Part shown: piece by piece, positions 26,306-36,032 of the stretch
Position numbering within the stretch: the first letter of the stretch is position 1
How the letters are laid out: every line of letters starts with the position of its first letter
Source: Shimwellia blattae DSM 4481 = NBRC 105725
Lineage (GTDB): Bacteria; Pseudomonadota; Gammaproteobacteria; Enterobacterales; Enterobacteriaceae
DNA: 64,000 bases
Assembly (NCBI RefSeq): GCF_000262305.1
Contig: NC_017910.1
Location: 496,001-560,000, forward strand
Reading direction: 5' to 3'
Notes under the pieces: generated by a model
What the model saw: the letters and a program-made list of their open reading frames with translations, nothing else
Told to the model about the DNA's origin: nothing
The model's database searches: none
Translations under genes and position numbers: made by a program

Positions 26306-27109
26306 ATGCCGTTAATTTGCGTCTGTTCACCCAAAGGCGGGGTGGGAAAAACCACCCTGGTGGCTAACCTGGCATATTGCCTGGCCCGGGGAGGCAATAA
26401 AGTGCTGGCCATCGATTGTGATGTGCAGAATGCGCTGCGGCTCCACTTTGGTGTCCCGCTCACCGATGGTCGGGGGTATGTGGCTAAAGCCACCGAATCC
26501 GCAGACTGGAGCCAGTCCGTGATGTCGGCGGGGGGCAATCTGTTTGTGCTGCCCTATGGTGATGTAACCCCCCAGCAGCAGACTGATTTTGAGGCCAGGA
26601 TGGCCAGCGACAGCCATTTTATCAGCCGGGGGCTGGGTACCTTGCTCAACTATCCGGGGCTGATTGTGCTGGCGGACTTCCCGCCGGGGCCCGGGGCGGC
26701 GCTAAGTGCCGTGTCGCGTATGGCTGATATGCACCTGGTAACCTTCCTGGCGGATACCTCTTCGCTAACGCTATTACCGCGAGTAGAGAATGGCACGCTA
26801 TTTGGTGATACAGATGTCAGCGGCTCCGATGTCCGTTATGTCCTGAATCAGGCGAATAACCGGCGGCGGATCAGCCGGGAGGTGGCAGATGTGATGGCCC
26901 GGCGTCTGGGCGATCGTCTGATTGCCAGCATTCATTACGACGAAAGCGTGGTGGAGGCCAATGCATCTCAGCAAGCGATTTTCGATTTCAGCCCAGCTTC
27001 AGCGGCGGCCTTTGATATTGAACTGCTCAGTAAAAAAGTGACCAGCTTGTTGGGTATTACTGTGGGTGATGGGGCGGTTCATCACAGCCCTGGCGCTACG
27101 GGTTTCTGA
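26306..27109 (+). CDS. bcsQ: BcsQ, MinD/ParA-type ATPase of the cellulose operon
   Basis: 267-aa ParA/MinD-like ATPase. The deviant Walker A is complete (CSPKGGVGKTTL, residues about 7-18), with Walker A' AIDCDVQNALR and the switch VLADFPPGPG. BcsQ is needed for cellulose secretion in enterobacteria and is thought to place the synthase complex at the pole. Its ATG overlaps the bcsO stop. bcsA begins 18 bp downstream. Length is close to the E. coli protein (about 250 aa). Confidence 0.93.
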   Translation: MPLICVCSPKGGVGKTTLVANLAYCLARGGNKVLAIDCDVQNALRLHFGVPLTDGRGYVAKATESADWSQSVMSAGGNLFVLPYGDVTPQQQTDFEARMASDSHFISRGLGTLLNYPGLIVLADFPPGPGAALSAVSRMADMHLVTFLADTSSLTLLPRVENGTLFGDTDVSGSDVRYVLNQANNRRRISREVADVMARRLGDRLIASIHYDESVVEANASQQAIFDFSPASAAAFDIELLSKKVTSLLGITVGDGAVHHSPGATGF

Positions 27110-27127
27110 TACGGACGGAATGCAGGT

Positions 27128-29242
27128 ATGAAAAAACCCTTGTTTTGGCTATTACTGCTGGTAATGGCCCCTATTGCTGTACTTATCATCACTACCCCGA
27201 TGGACAGCCAGAAGCAGTATATCTTCGCGCTGATCAGTATCTTGTGTTTAGTATTACTGAATTTCAGTAAAAAACACGCGATATCGGTGGTGTTGATCCT
27301 GATCTCTGCGTTGATGTCCACCCGCTATATTTACTTCCGCGCCACCCAGACGCTGTATTTTAATTCAGAGATTGAGGCAATTCTCGGTACCGGGCTGTTC
27401 CTGGCGGAGCTTTACACATGGGTAATGCTGCTGCTGAGTTATTTTCAGGGGGTATTTCCCCTTGAACGTAAAATTGATCCTCTGCCGGAAGATCAGCGGC
27501 TGTGGCCAACTGTCGATATTTATGTGCCGACCTATAACGAAAGCCTCGATGTGGTGCGCGATACCGTGCTGGCGGCCCAGTGTATTGATTACCCCCAGGA
27601 CAAATTAAAAATCTATTTACTGGACGACGGCAAACGCAGTGAATTTGCGGTATTTGCCGCCGATGTCGGGGTTGGTTATATCACCCGAACCAATAATGCC
27701 CACGCCAAAGCGGGCAACCTTAACCACGCCATGGAATTAACCCAGGGCGAGTTAATTTGCGTGTTTGACTGTGACCACGTGGCCACCCGGGTCTTTCTCC
27801 AGGCCACGGTAGGGGCATTCCTGAAAGACTCCCGTCTGGCACTGTTACAGACGCCACACTATTTCTATTCCCCGGACCCATTTGAACGCAACCTGACCCG
27901 GGGGCGCAGCATCCCGAATGAAGGGGCACTGTTTTATGGGCCGATCCAGAAAGGCAACGATAACTGGAACGCTACGTTTTTCTGCGGCTCCTGTGCGGTG
28001 ATCCGCCGCAGCGCCTTGCAGCAGATTGGCGGCTTTGCCGTGGAAACGGTCACCGAAGATGCCCATACCGCCCTGAAATTACAGCGCCTGGGATGGCGCA
28101 CCGCATATCTGGGGATCCCGCTGGCGGCGGGGCTGGCCACCGAACGCGTGGTGCTGCATGTTATTCAGCGTAACCGCTGGGCACGCGGGATGACGCAGAT
28201 TTTCCGGGTCGATAATCCGCTGTGGGGCAGGGGGCTGACCTTTCCTCAGCGGTTGTGCTACCTCAGCGCGATGCTCTATTTCCAGTTTGCCCTGCCGCGT
28301 ATCGTCTTTTTGACTGCCCCGCTGGCGTACCTGCTGTTTAACCTCAACATTATCCATTCGTCCGCCAGTCTGGTGTTTGCCTATGCGCTGCCGCATTTGC
28401 TGATGTCGATTATTGTCGGCTCACGGCTAAATGGCCGCTATCGCTACAGCTTCTGGGGGGAGATTTACGATCTGTTGCTGTCGTTCCATCTTGCCCTGCC
28501 AACCATGGTGACCATGCTGTTTCCCAAGCGCGGTAAATTCAATGTTACCGACAAGGGCGGCCTGCTCAACGCCGGTTATTTCGATTTCGCCATTGTGCGC
28601 CCGCATATCATTGTCGCCAGCCTGCTAGTGATCGCCATTATCAGCGGTATCGTGCGGGCCGTGGGCCACAACTACTTTGCGGTGGATCCGGGGGTTATTG
28701 CCCTTAACGTCGGCTGGGCCTCGTACTGTCTGTTCTTCCTGCTGGGGGCGATAGCCGTTGCCCGGGAAACGCGACAAGTGCGTAAAACTATCCGTATTGA
28801 TGTCGAGCTTCCGGTGATTATCCACTATGCCAGCGGTATTGCGTCCCGCAGTGTTACCCGGGATCTCTCGATGGGGGGCTGCCGGATCAAACTGCCGGAT
28901 AACCGCCACCTGACCGATGAGATCGAAGAGATAGAACTGGAGCTGAATTCCGGGGCGATTTGTCTTCCGGTTTCCATGGTGGGGGCCAGTGAGGATGATA
29001 TTCGGCTGATGTTTGCCGAGTTGCCGCTGTCGCTGCGTCGGGAACTGGTGCGGGTGGTCCTGTCCCGGGCCGACGCCTGGATCCAGCCGACCAGGGCCCA
29101 GGATAATCCGCTGGTCTCTTTCATTACCATTGGCCGTTGTATTGTTGATGTGTTTATCCGCTCCTGGCGGGAGTGGCGTGCTGCCGCCAGGGCAGGTAAC
29201 GTTACCCCCCCCCGTAAAGATGACGAGGAAAAAGCAGTATGA
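27128..29242 (+). CDS. bcsA: Cellulose synthase catalytic subunit BcsA (UDP-forming)
   Basis: Inner-membrane GT2 synthase that polymerises glucose from UDP-glucose and pushes the chain through its own channel. The D,D,D,QxxRW set is visible: DDGKRSE (about 165), DCDHV (about 213), TEDAHT (about 308) and QRNRWARG (about 347). Membrane helices flank the catalytic domain. A C-terminal PilZ domain follows, with the RETRQVRKTIR arm and RDLSMGGCRI, so activation by cyclic di-GMP is expected. Length 704 aa, shorter than the E. coli protein (about 870) and of the Acetobacter type. A nine-C run at 29205-29213 sits near the 3' end. It overlaps bcsB by 4 bp. Confidence 0.96.
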   Translation: MKKPLFWLLLLVMAPIAVLIITTPMDSQKQYIFALISILCLVLLNFSKKHAISVVLILISALMSTRYIYFRATQTLYFNSEIEAILGTGLFLAELYTWVMLLLSYFQGVFPLERKIDPLPEDQRLWPTVDIYVPTYNESLDVVRDTVLAAQCIDYPQDKLKIYLLDDGKRSEFAVFAADVGVGYITRTNNAHAKAGNLNHAMELTQGELICVFDCDHVATRVFLQATVGAFLKDSRLALLQTPHYFYSPDPFERNLTRGRSIPNEGALFYGPIQKGNDNWNATFFCGSCAVIRRSALQQIGGFAVETVTEDAHTALKLQRLGWRTAYLGIPLAAGLATERVVLHVIQRNRWARGMTQIFRVDNPLWGRGLTFPQRLCYLSAMLYFQFALPRIVFLTAPLAYLLFNLNIIHSSASLVFAYALPHLLMSIIVGSRLNGRYRYSFWGEIYDLLLSFHLALPTMVTMLFPKRGKFNVTDKGGLLNAGYFDFAIVRPHIIVASLLVIAIISGIVRAVGHNYFAVDPGVIALNVGWASYCLFFLLGAIAVARETRQVRKTIRIDVELPVIIHYASGIASRSVTRDLSMGGCRIKLPDNRHLTDEIEEIELELNSGAICLPVSMVGASEDDIRLMFAELPLSLRRELVRVVLSRADAWIQPTRAQDNPLVSFITIGRCIVDVFIRSWREWRAAARAGNVTPPRKDDEEKAV

Positions 29243-31659
29243 AACGGATTCTGACACTGCTGCTTCTGTTAACAACCGGTGCGGCGGCACCACTGTATGC
29301 AGCGGACCCGCTACCGGCCACCGGTCAGCGCCTTGATACGGCAGCGGATAATGGCGCGCCGGCTTTTCCGGCTCCAGCGGATAGCAGCGCCACCCCACTA
29401 CCTGCCCAGGGGGATATGCTTTCTCCTTCCGATGATGAGCCCCCCGCCAGCGAGCCGGATCAGGAGCCGGTTAATTTGGCGCCGTTATCTGGCGCAAACA
29501 GCCTGACACCAGAGGTTGTCAATAAGATAACCCTCGCCCAGATGGGGATGCCCCAGGGGATGATCCTGCGCGGTGGCCAGCTTCAGTCCGGGGTCAGTTT
29601 TTCTGTGCCGAGCGATGTAGTCATCACCCATGCCCAGCTCTCGCTTAACCTGAGAGTCTCCCCGGCCCTGGCAGCGCGAGGGGCCAGTCTGTTATTGATG
29701 ATGAATGGTCAGCCACTGGGCACTGTGCCGCTGGGGAGTGCCCAGAGTAATAATGCGCACTTTCAGCTTGATATCCCCGGGCCGATGGTGGTTTCAAACA
29801 ACAACCTCAGCGTGACCATCAATGATGGCGATGCGCTGCTGTGCCTGCGGGATCTGACCGATAAATATCAGGTGACGGTGCTGCCGGACTCCAGCGTTGA
29901 GCTGGCCGGGCAACAACTGAATATCAGTGCCGATCTGAGTCACTTCCCGCGGCCGTTTTTCGACAGCCAGCAGATGGCGGACACCCGGCTGACCTTTGCC
30001 TTCCCGGCGGCAATCTCCCCGGGGCAGGTCAACAGCGCGGCGCTGGTGGCCTCCTGGCTGGGGATGCAGGCCGGTTACCGGAGCATCCGTTTTGATGCGT
30101 TGACCAATAGTCTGCCGGAACACCACGGGATACTGATAGGCGCCCCCGGCCAGCAAATTGGCGGTATCACGTTGCCGCAGACCCAGGGGCCGATGCTGCA
30201 AGTTGTTGATAACCCGGCGAATCCTGCCTGGAAACTGCTGTTGATTGTTGCCCGGGATGACGCCGGGCTGCGGGCGGCGGCGTGGCGGCTGACCCGGGGC
30301 CAGTTCCCGCTGCAAACCGGGCAAGTAGCGGTGGGCCCGCAGGCCATTCCGCGCAGTACGCCTTATGATGCTCCGCGCTGGATTGATACCACCAAACCGG
30401 TTCGGCTGGCGGATCTGGTGCGCGGGGATCAATCGATGACCGCCGCCGGGATCTGGCATGAGCCGCTGAATGTCTCATTCCGGGCGGCACCCGATATGTT
30501 CCTCTGGGACGGTAAAACCATCCCGCTACAGGTGAATTATCGCTTCCCGTCCGAAAGCTGGATCGACGAAGAGAAATCCTGGCTGAACATCGTGTTTAAC
30601 GGCGCGTTTCTGCGTAATTTACCGGTTAATAAAATCGGAATTCTGGAGAAGATCTGGCACAAACTGGGGGGCGATGCCCGCCAGGAAAGCGCCCAGATCC
30701 CCCTCCAGCCCTATATGATTTACGGGGATAACCAGTTGTCGCTCTACTTTAATATTGTGCCCAAAGCGGATGCGCCCTGCAGCGTGCTGCTGAACAACAA
30801 CATTAAAAGCCAGATCAAAGACGACTCCTGGATTGACCTGAGCCACACCCGGCACTTTACGCTGTTGCCGAACCTTTCCTACTTTGTCGGGGCGGCGTTC
30901 CCGTTCTCCCGGCTGGCGGATTACTCTGGGGCGCTGATGCTATTACCTCCCCGGCCATCCCTGGCGGAAATCAGCACACTGCTCGATCTGGCCGCCCGCT
31001 CGGGTAATGCCACCGGCACGGTGCTGGCGAACAGCAATGTACTGTTCGGGATCCCGGAAGGCGGGGTGAACAGCCTGCTGGTCAATGACCGCGATATTCT
31101 CGTGGTCTCCAGTATGGCCCAGCAGACGTTTAACCAGCGTATGCTGGCGGGCTCGCCTTTTGTCAGCGATAACCAGTCCCTGGGGGTACGTGAGATTACC
31201 CTGTGGCAGAAGCTGCGGCGCTGGGCAGTGGGGGAGTGGAATGTCTCCACCGTTGATGCGGATCGCTACTTCTCTTCTAACAGTGACTGGCGCGGTTTTA
31301 TCAGTTTTGCCTCCCCCTGGGGGAATGGCAAAACCGTGGTGATGGCCACTGGTAGTGATAATGAGCAGCTCTCCCGGCTGACGCAAGATCTGGACAATAT
31401 CCGGATCAATGCGGCTATCCGCGGCGATGCGGCAATCATTACCAATGAAAACGGCGTGCGCAGCTTCCGGGTCGGGCCGCAATATCCCAGCGGGCAGATG
31501 CCCTGGTACATGATGGTGGTCTGGTATGCCAACCAGCACTCCGCCACGCTGGCGATTGCCGCTTGCCTGATGTGTCTGGTGGTGGGTCTGGGCTTCTACA
31601 GCTACCTGCGTCTCCGGGGTCGTCAGCGTCTTGAGCCCGAATCAAAAGAAAAAGAATAA
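29239..31659 (+). CDS. bcsB: Cellulose synthase periplasmic subunit BcsB
   Basis: 806-aa periplasmic partner of BcsA, with a signal peptide (KRILTLLLLLTTGAAAPLYA) and a C-terminal membrane anchor (ATLAIAACLMCLVVGLGFY) that completes the BcsA channel. The long middle part has alternating carbohydrate-binding and flavodoxin-like domains, for example VVITHAQLSLNLRVSPAL. A Pro/Ser/Ala-rich stretch follows the signal. It starts at ATGA overlapping bcsA, so the two are made in step. Confidence 0.95.
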   Translation: MKRILTLLLLLTTGAAAPLYAADPLPATGQRLDTAADNGAPAFPAPADSSATPLPAQGDMLSPSDDEPPASEPDQEPVNLAPLSGANSLTPEVVNKITLAQMGMPQGMILRGGQLQSGVSFSVPSDVVITHAQLSLNLRVSPALAARGASLLLMMNGQPLGTVPLGSAQSNNAHFQLDIPGPMVVSNNNLSVTINDGDALLCLRDLTDKYQVTVLPDSSVELAGQQLNISADLSHFPRPFFDSQQMADTRLTFAFPAAISPGQVNSAALVASWLGMQAGYRSIRFDALTNSLPEHHGILIGAPGQQIGGITLPQTQGPMLQVVDNPANPAWKLLLIVARDDAGLRAAAWRLTRGQFPLQTGQVAVGPQAIPRSTPYDAPRWIDTTKPVRLADLVRGDQSMTAAGIWHEPLNVSFRAAPDMFLWDGKTIPLQVNYRFPSESWIDEEKSWLNIVFNGAFLRNLPVNKIGILEKIWHKLGGDARQESAQIPLQPYMIYGDNQLSLYFNIVPKADAPCSVLLNNNIKSQIKDDSWIDLSHTRHFTLLPNLSYFVGAAFPFSRLADYSGALMLLPPRPSLAEISTLLDLAARSGNATGTVLANSNVLFGIPEGGVNSLLVNDRDILVVSSMAQQTFNQRMLAGSPFVSDNQSLGVREITLWQKLRRWAVGEWNVSTVDADRYFSSNSDWRGFISFASPWGNGKTVVMATGSDNEQLSRLTQDLDNIRINAAIRGDAAIITNENGVRSFRVGPQYPSGQMPWYMMVVWYANQHSATLAIAACLMCLVVGLGFYSYLRLRGRQRLEPESKEKE

Positions 31660-31668
31660 GGTGGTGCC

Positions 31669-34600
31669 ATGATAAATAATAAAACCGCCAGGTTACTGCC
31701 CGTTGTCTGTGCGTCCGGGATCTTAACCCTAAGCCTGGCCGTGGGAAATGCGCTGGCGGCAGACAATAATCCGGCCTTCACGGCGCTGTTTGAACAGGCG
31801 CGCTACTGGCATGAGAAGTCTCATAACGATCTGGCCACCGAAGCACTGAAAAAGGTGCTGCTGGTGGATGCCAATAACAACGAAGCCCTCTATCTGATGG
31901 CGCTGTGGGCTCAGCAGTCCGGGGATCTGACCGGGGCGGCCCAGTGGCGAAAACGGCTGACGAAAGCCAACCCGCAGGCACCGCAATTGCAGGCCCTGAG
32001 CAATGCCAGCCAGGTAGCGCAAATTCCGAAATCCCAGCTCAGTCTGGCCCGGCAACAGGCTCGCAGTGGCAACATCAGCGCGGCGCTGGAGACCTGGCAG
32101 TCGCTGTTTAACGGCGGTACACCTCCGCCGGGGCTGGCGCCGGAGTATTACCTCACCATGGCCGGTGACAATGCCCGTTATGGTCAGGCCCTGAGTGGCT
32201 TACGCCAGGTGGTGGCCCAGAACCCGCAGGACAATGCGGCCCGGGTGGCGCTGGGGAAAGTGCTGACCTACCGCGAGGGCACTCGCAGGGAAGGGATCGG
32301 GCTGCTGGAGCAGATGGCCTCCGGCAATCAGGAAGCCGATGCTGCGCTACGCCAGGCGCTGATGTGGTTTTCTCCACAGACCCAGGATGAACCCAGCTAT
32401 ACCAACTGGATGCAGCGCCATCCCAAAGATACCGCGGTGCTGGCCCACTACCGGCAGAGTGCGGAAGGTGTTGCCATGCAGGCGGGGTTCAGCGAGCTGA
32501 ACAGTGGGGATTTGGCCACCGCGAAGGCCCGCTTTGAGCAAGTATTACAAAGTAACCCTAATGATCCCGATGCCCTGGCCGGTATGGGCTATATTGCCCA
32601 GCGCCAGGGGGACTACGCCGGGGCCGCGCAATACTTACAGCGCTCTGCCAGCCAGGGGGGCGAGCAGTCGGCCAGCCGCCAGAACCAGGCGGCGGATGCC
32701 GATTTTTATGGCAAATTATCCCAGGCCCAGCAGGCGTATAAACAGGGGAATATCAGCCAGGCGCTGGCCCTGAGTGCCCCGCTGGTGGATCAGGCAGGCG
32801 AGCGCGGCAACGCGGCAAAATTGTTCCGGGCGGATGTCCTGCGCCACAACAAAGACTACCCCCAGGCAGAGCAAACCCTGCGCGCGCTGCTCCAGGATTC
32901 ACCGGATAACGCCGCGGCGAAAGAAAACCTCTACTATGTGCTGCGGGAGCAGAACAAAACCGACCAGGCCCAGAGCGTGCTGCGTACGTTATCGCCCGCA
33001 CTTCAGGCCCGGCTACAACCCCGCATCGGGAGTGGATCTCCTGGCGATCCTATCCGCCGTCAGGCCCAGCAGGCTGCTGATCGCGGCGACCGCGAACAGG
33101 CGATTGCGCTCTTGCGCCAGGGGATCAACCGGGTGCCTGGGGATCCGTGGCTACGGCTGGATCTGGCCCGTCAACTGGATAAAAACGGCAACAGCGCTGA
33201 GGCGATCTCGGTTATTGAACCGCTCTACCGGCCGGGCGCCGGGGCCAGCTCGCTGTATGCGTCGGCGTTATTCCTCAGCGATCGCGGGGCCTGGCAACAG
33301 GCCAGCGCGGTGCTGGCGCGTATTCCGCCCGCCAACCGTAACCGGGACATGAACAGTCTCTCCCGGCGGATCACGTTTAACGGCCAAATGGCCATTGCCG
33401 AAAGTTATCTGGCAACCGGGAATATCAACGCGGCGCGTAATACATTGCGGGCGATGGGGGACAGTACTCCGGACAGCCCGGCGGATGCCGGTAAACTGGC
33501 GCAGCTGCTGGCCAAGTCCGGGGACCTGAGCGGGGCGGTTGCGGTGGTACAGCGCAATATGGCCCGGGGGGTCCAGGGCAATGCCGGGGATTATGCCGAT
33601 CAGATAGCGGTACTTAACCAGGCGGGGATGAATGCCCAGGCCAGCCAGTGGCTGGCAAATCCTGAATTGCAGGCCCGCAGCACCCCAACCCAGCTGGCCG
33701 GGTTACAAAATGGCTACGTGATCAATGAGGCCGACCGGCTACGTGAGTCCGGCAATTATGCCGCGGCGTATGATAGGCTAATCCGCGCCATGCAGCAGGA
33801 CCCGCAAAATACCGATCTGATGTTCGCCATGGCCCGGCTCTACCAGTCCGGCAAGATGAACAAAGAGGCCGGGGTAGTTTACGACTATCTGATGACCCGG
33901 GACACCCCAACCCAGGATGCCCGTGCCGGGGCCATTGACGTGGCGCTGGCGGCCAACAACGTCGAGCGGGCCCGTCAGTTAGCGAGCGGGTTGCACGATA
34001 CCAGTACCCCGCAGCGTAAAATGCTGCTGGCCCGCATTGAAGAGGCGGACGGTAATCATCAGCAGGCACTGGCGTTGTTGCGTAGCGCCCGTGGCCAGGT
34101 GCTGGGCTTGCAATCTGCCAGTGTCGGCAGCGGCCCCGGCAGTACACCGGTTATTGGCGGTATGGTGCTGGCGGATAACCCGTTCAGCACTACGTCCACC
34201 ACCAGCCGGACAACCCCGAGTGCTTCTGTCTATGGCATATCGATGCCCTGGCAGGTGGATCAACAATCCAGGGACCCGCAAACTGCGCCGCCGGGCACCG
34301 TGCGGCCGGATATTCCGGTGGAAACCGCCCAGAGTAGCCAGTTACGCCAGATTGACCAGATGATCCAGCAACTGGATGAGAAAACCTCCAGTTGGGTACG
34401 TAGCGACATGTCGGTACGGGGCAGGGACGGGGAGAATGGTCTGAGCAAGCTGACCGAAGGGCGGGTACCGCTTCAGTGGTCAATGGTTCCCTTTGGTGAT
34501 GCGCGGCTTGAGCTGAACGTCACCCCGGTCACTCTCAGTGCCGGCAGCCCGTCCGGGGATGCCAGCCGGCGGTTTGGTACCGGGGCGATTATGCAGGGGA

Positions 34601-35520
34601 AAAACACCGCCGCCCTCGGGCACTCCACTTATGGTAATGACCAGCTGGAAGACGCTCCTTCTCAGGGCTCGCAGAACGAGTCCGGTGTGGAAGTGGGGGC
34701 CGCCCTGCGCGGGGACAATTATAAACTGGATATCGGTACCACCCCACTGGGGCCGGATCTCAGTAGCGTCGTGGGTGGGGTCCAGTGGTCACCGCAGTTA
34801 ACCGACTATGTGAAGCTGATCTTCACCGGTGAACGCCGGGCGGTGACCGACAGCCTGCTCAGCTATGTGGGGGCGTTTGATAAGTTTACCGGTAAGCACT
34901 GGGGCCAGGTGACTCGTAATGGGGGCAGCGTTCAACTGAGTTACGATGACGGCGACGCGGGCTTCTATCTTGGCGGCGGTGGCTGGCGCTATATTGGTGA
35001 CAATATCCAGAGCAACAACAGCATCACCGGGTCGGCAGGCTTCTACCTGCGGCCGCTGCGCTCCGCTGATCGGGAGCTGAAAACCGGGATTAGCCTCAGC
35101 TATATGGATTTCTCGAAAAACCTCAGCAACTTCAGTTATGGCCACGGGGGCTATTTCAGCCCGCAGAACTATGTCAGCGTCTCTTTCCCGGTGGACTACA
35201 GCCAGACCTTCTCGAACTGGAAAATGTCCGTGGGCGGCGCGCTGGGCTATCAGTCCTACAGCCAGGATTCGGCCCCGTACTTCCCGGGGAATTCATCGCT
35301 GCAGTCTCAGCTGGAGGATTATGTCAATGCCGGGCAAGCCAAAGAGGCGTGGTACGCGGGTAAGAGCGAGAATGGCACCGGTTATAACCTGCACGCCAAC
35401 GTCGATTACAACGTGAATAAAGATCTGACTGTCGGCGGCAAAGTGACTTATGACACCTTTGGGGATTACAACGAGAGTGCTGCCCATGTTTATTTCCGCT
35501 ATATGTTCGGGGATCATTAA
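31669..35520 (+). CDS. bcsC: Cellulose export outer-membrane protein BcsC
   Basis: 1283-aa outer-membrane porin with a periplasmic TPR scaffold that guides the glucan from BcsA-BcsB out of the cell. The N-terminal signal (LPVVCASGILTLSLAVGNALAA) is followed by about 20 TPR-like repeats (e.g. DALAGMGYIAQRQGDYAGAAQYL). The C-terminal 330 residues form the BcsC beta-barrel domain (VEVGAALRGDNYKLDIGTTP, GGVQWSPQLTDYVKL) ending in an outer-membrane-type strand AAHVYFRYMFGDH. A Ser/Thr/Pro linker lies at about 840-890. Confidence 0.95.
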   Translation: MINNKTARLLPVVCASGILTLSLAVGNALAADNNPAFTALFEQARYWHEKSHNDLATEALKKVLLVDANNNEALYLMALWAQQSGDLTGAAQWRKRLTKANPQAPQLQALSNASQVAQIPKSQLSLARQQARSGNISAALETWQSLFNGGTPPPGLAPEYYLTMAGDNARYGQALSGLRQVVAQNPQDNAARVALGKVLTYREGTRREGIGLLEQMASGNQEADAALRQALMWFSPQTQDEPSYTNWMQRHPKDTAVLAHYRQSAEGVAMQAGFSELNSGDLATAKARFEQVLQSNPNDPDALAGMGYIAQRQGDYAGAAQYLQRSASQGGEQSASRQNQAADADFYGKLSQAQQAYKQGNISQALALSAPLVDQAGERGNAAKLFRADVLRHNKDYPQAEQTLRALLQDSPDNAAAKENLYYVLREQNKTDQAQSVLRTLSPALQARLQPRIGSGSPGDPIRRQAQQAADRGDREQAIALLRQGINRVPGDPWLRLDLARQLDKNGNSAEAISVIEPLYRPGAGASSLYASALFLSDRGAWQQASAVLARIPPANRNRDMNSLSRRITFNGQMAIAESYLATGNINAARNTLRAMGDSTPDSPADAGKLAQLLAKSGDLSGAVAVVQRNMARGVQGNAGDYADQIAVLNQAGMNAQASQWLANPELQARSTPTQLAGLQNGYVINEADRLRESGNYAAAYDRLIRAMQQDPQNTDLMFAMARLYQSGKMNKEAGVVYDYLMTRDTPTQDARAGAIDVALAANNVERARQLASGLHDTSTPQRKMLLARIEEADGNHQQALALLRSARGQVLGLQSASVGSGPGSTPVIGGMVLADNPFSTTSTTSRTTPSASVYGISMPWQVDQQSRDPQTAPPGTVRPDIPVETAQSSQLRQIDQMIQQLDEKTSSWVRSDMSVRGRDGENGLSKLTEGRVPLQWSMVPFGDARLELNVTPVTLSAGSPSGDASRRFGTGAIMQGKNTAALGHSTYGNDQLEDAPSQGSQNESGVEVGAALRGDNYKLDIGTTPLGPDLSSVVGGVQWSPQLTDYVKLIFTGERRAVTDSLLSYVGAFDKFTGKHWGQVTRNGGSVQLSYDDGDAGFYLGGGGWRYIGDNIQSNNSITGSAGFYLRPLRSADRELKTGISLSYMDFSKNLSNFSYGHGGYFSPQNYVSVSFPVDYSQTFSNWKMSVGGALGYQSYSQDSAPYFPGNSSLQSQLEDYVNAGQAKEAWYAGKSENGTGYNLHANVDYNVNKDLTVGGKVTYDTFGDYNESAAHVYFRYMFGDH

Positions 35521-35522
35521 TA

Positions 35523-36005
35523 ATGACAACAGATGCACTACACGGGACCTTATTGCGTTACTACCAACAGCAACAGACGCCGGAAGGCTGGTTTGATTTG
35601 CTGACCATTATGGTTGATGGAATGATTGGTAATGTTGGCGAGCAGGAATGTCAGCCGTTTTTACAGGACATGGGCTGCCAGCTGGCGGCCCGCTATCCGC
35701 TGCCGGCCTGTGAAACGGTGGGGGATCTGGAGGATGCCATTAACCGCTTGCTGGCCCATTTTAACTGGGGCACCATTGAAATTGACCTTGCCGGGCAGGC
35801 GATGTTACTGCGTCATCGGGGGTTACCGGTGGCCAGGGCGCAGCAGGACTCTCATGAACAGCACCGCTGGTGTAATGCCTTCAGTGTCATTCTTGAGGGG
35901 ATGTACGGGGCGTGGCTGGCAACCCTGCGCGCGGCACCACATTTACGATTACATCGGGACCATATCTACGGGGTTTCCGATATCCAGTTTCGTTACCAGG
36001 GGTAA
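35523..36005 (+). CDS. bcsD: Cellulose synthase subunit BcsD
   Basis: 160-aa protein resembling the periplasmic BcsD (AxcesD) of Komagataeibacter, which forms octameric rings that help align glucan chains. Visible matches are the N-terminal GTLLRYYQQQQTPEGWFDLL and the C-terminal HRWCNAFSVILEGMYGAWL. No signal peptide is seen, as for other BcsD proteins. It starts 2 bp after bcsC. Its presence defines a type I bcs operon, not the bcsE/F/G type of E. coli. Confidence 0.88.
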   Translation: MTTDALHGTLLRYYQQQQTPEGWFDLLTIMVDGMIGNVGEQECQPFLQDMGCQLAARYPLPACETVGDLEDAINRLLAHFNWGTIEIDLAGQAMLLRHRGLPVARAQQDSHEQHRWCNAFSVILEGMYGAWLATLRAAPHLRLHRDHIYGVSDIQFRYQG

Positions 36006-36032
36006 CGCTATTGATCACTGAAGGAGAGCCAG

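Larger units (their letters stand above)
24084..26315 (+). pseudogene. bcsO: bcsO, split by an IS3-family insertion
   Basis: BcsO is a proline-rich accessory protein of cellulose operons. The 5' part (24084-24541) starts SSNYDDLQRFRDKTQ, resembling known BcsO N-termini, and becomes Pro/Ala-rich. The 3' part (26141-26315) ends VTNYSAMFAPAAA...LHSVLERIAS and overlaps the bcsQ start (TGCCGTTAA within ATGCCGTTAA). Excising 24542-26140 rejoins the frame exactly (633 bp, 210 aa) with no target duplication needed. As it stands, translation continues only 11 codons into the IS (to 24575). GGGGTG precedes ATG 24084. The insertion separates the promoter region from bcsQABCDZ and may be polar. Confidence 0.85.

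Noticed and set aside
29794..30459. Minus-strand frame of 221 codons within bcsB
   Set aside because: Shadow of bcsB, rich in Pro/Arg/His as expected for an antisense frame.
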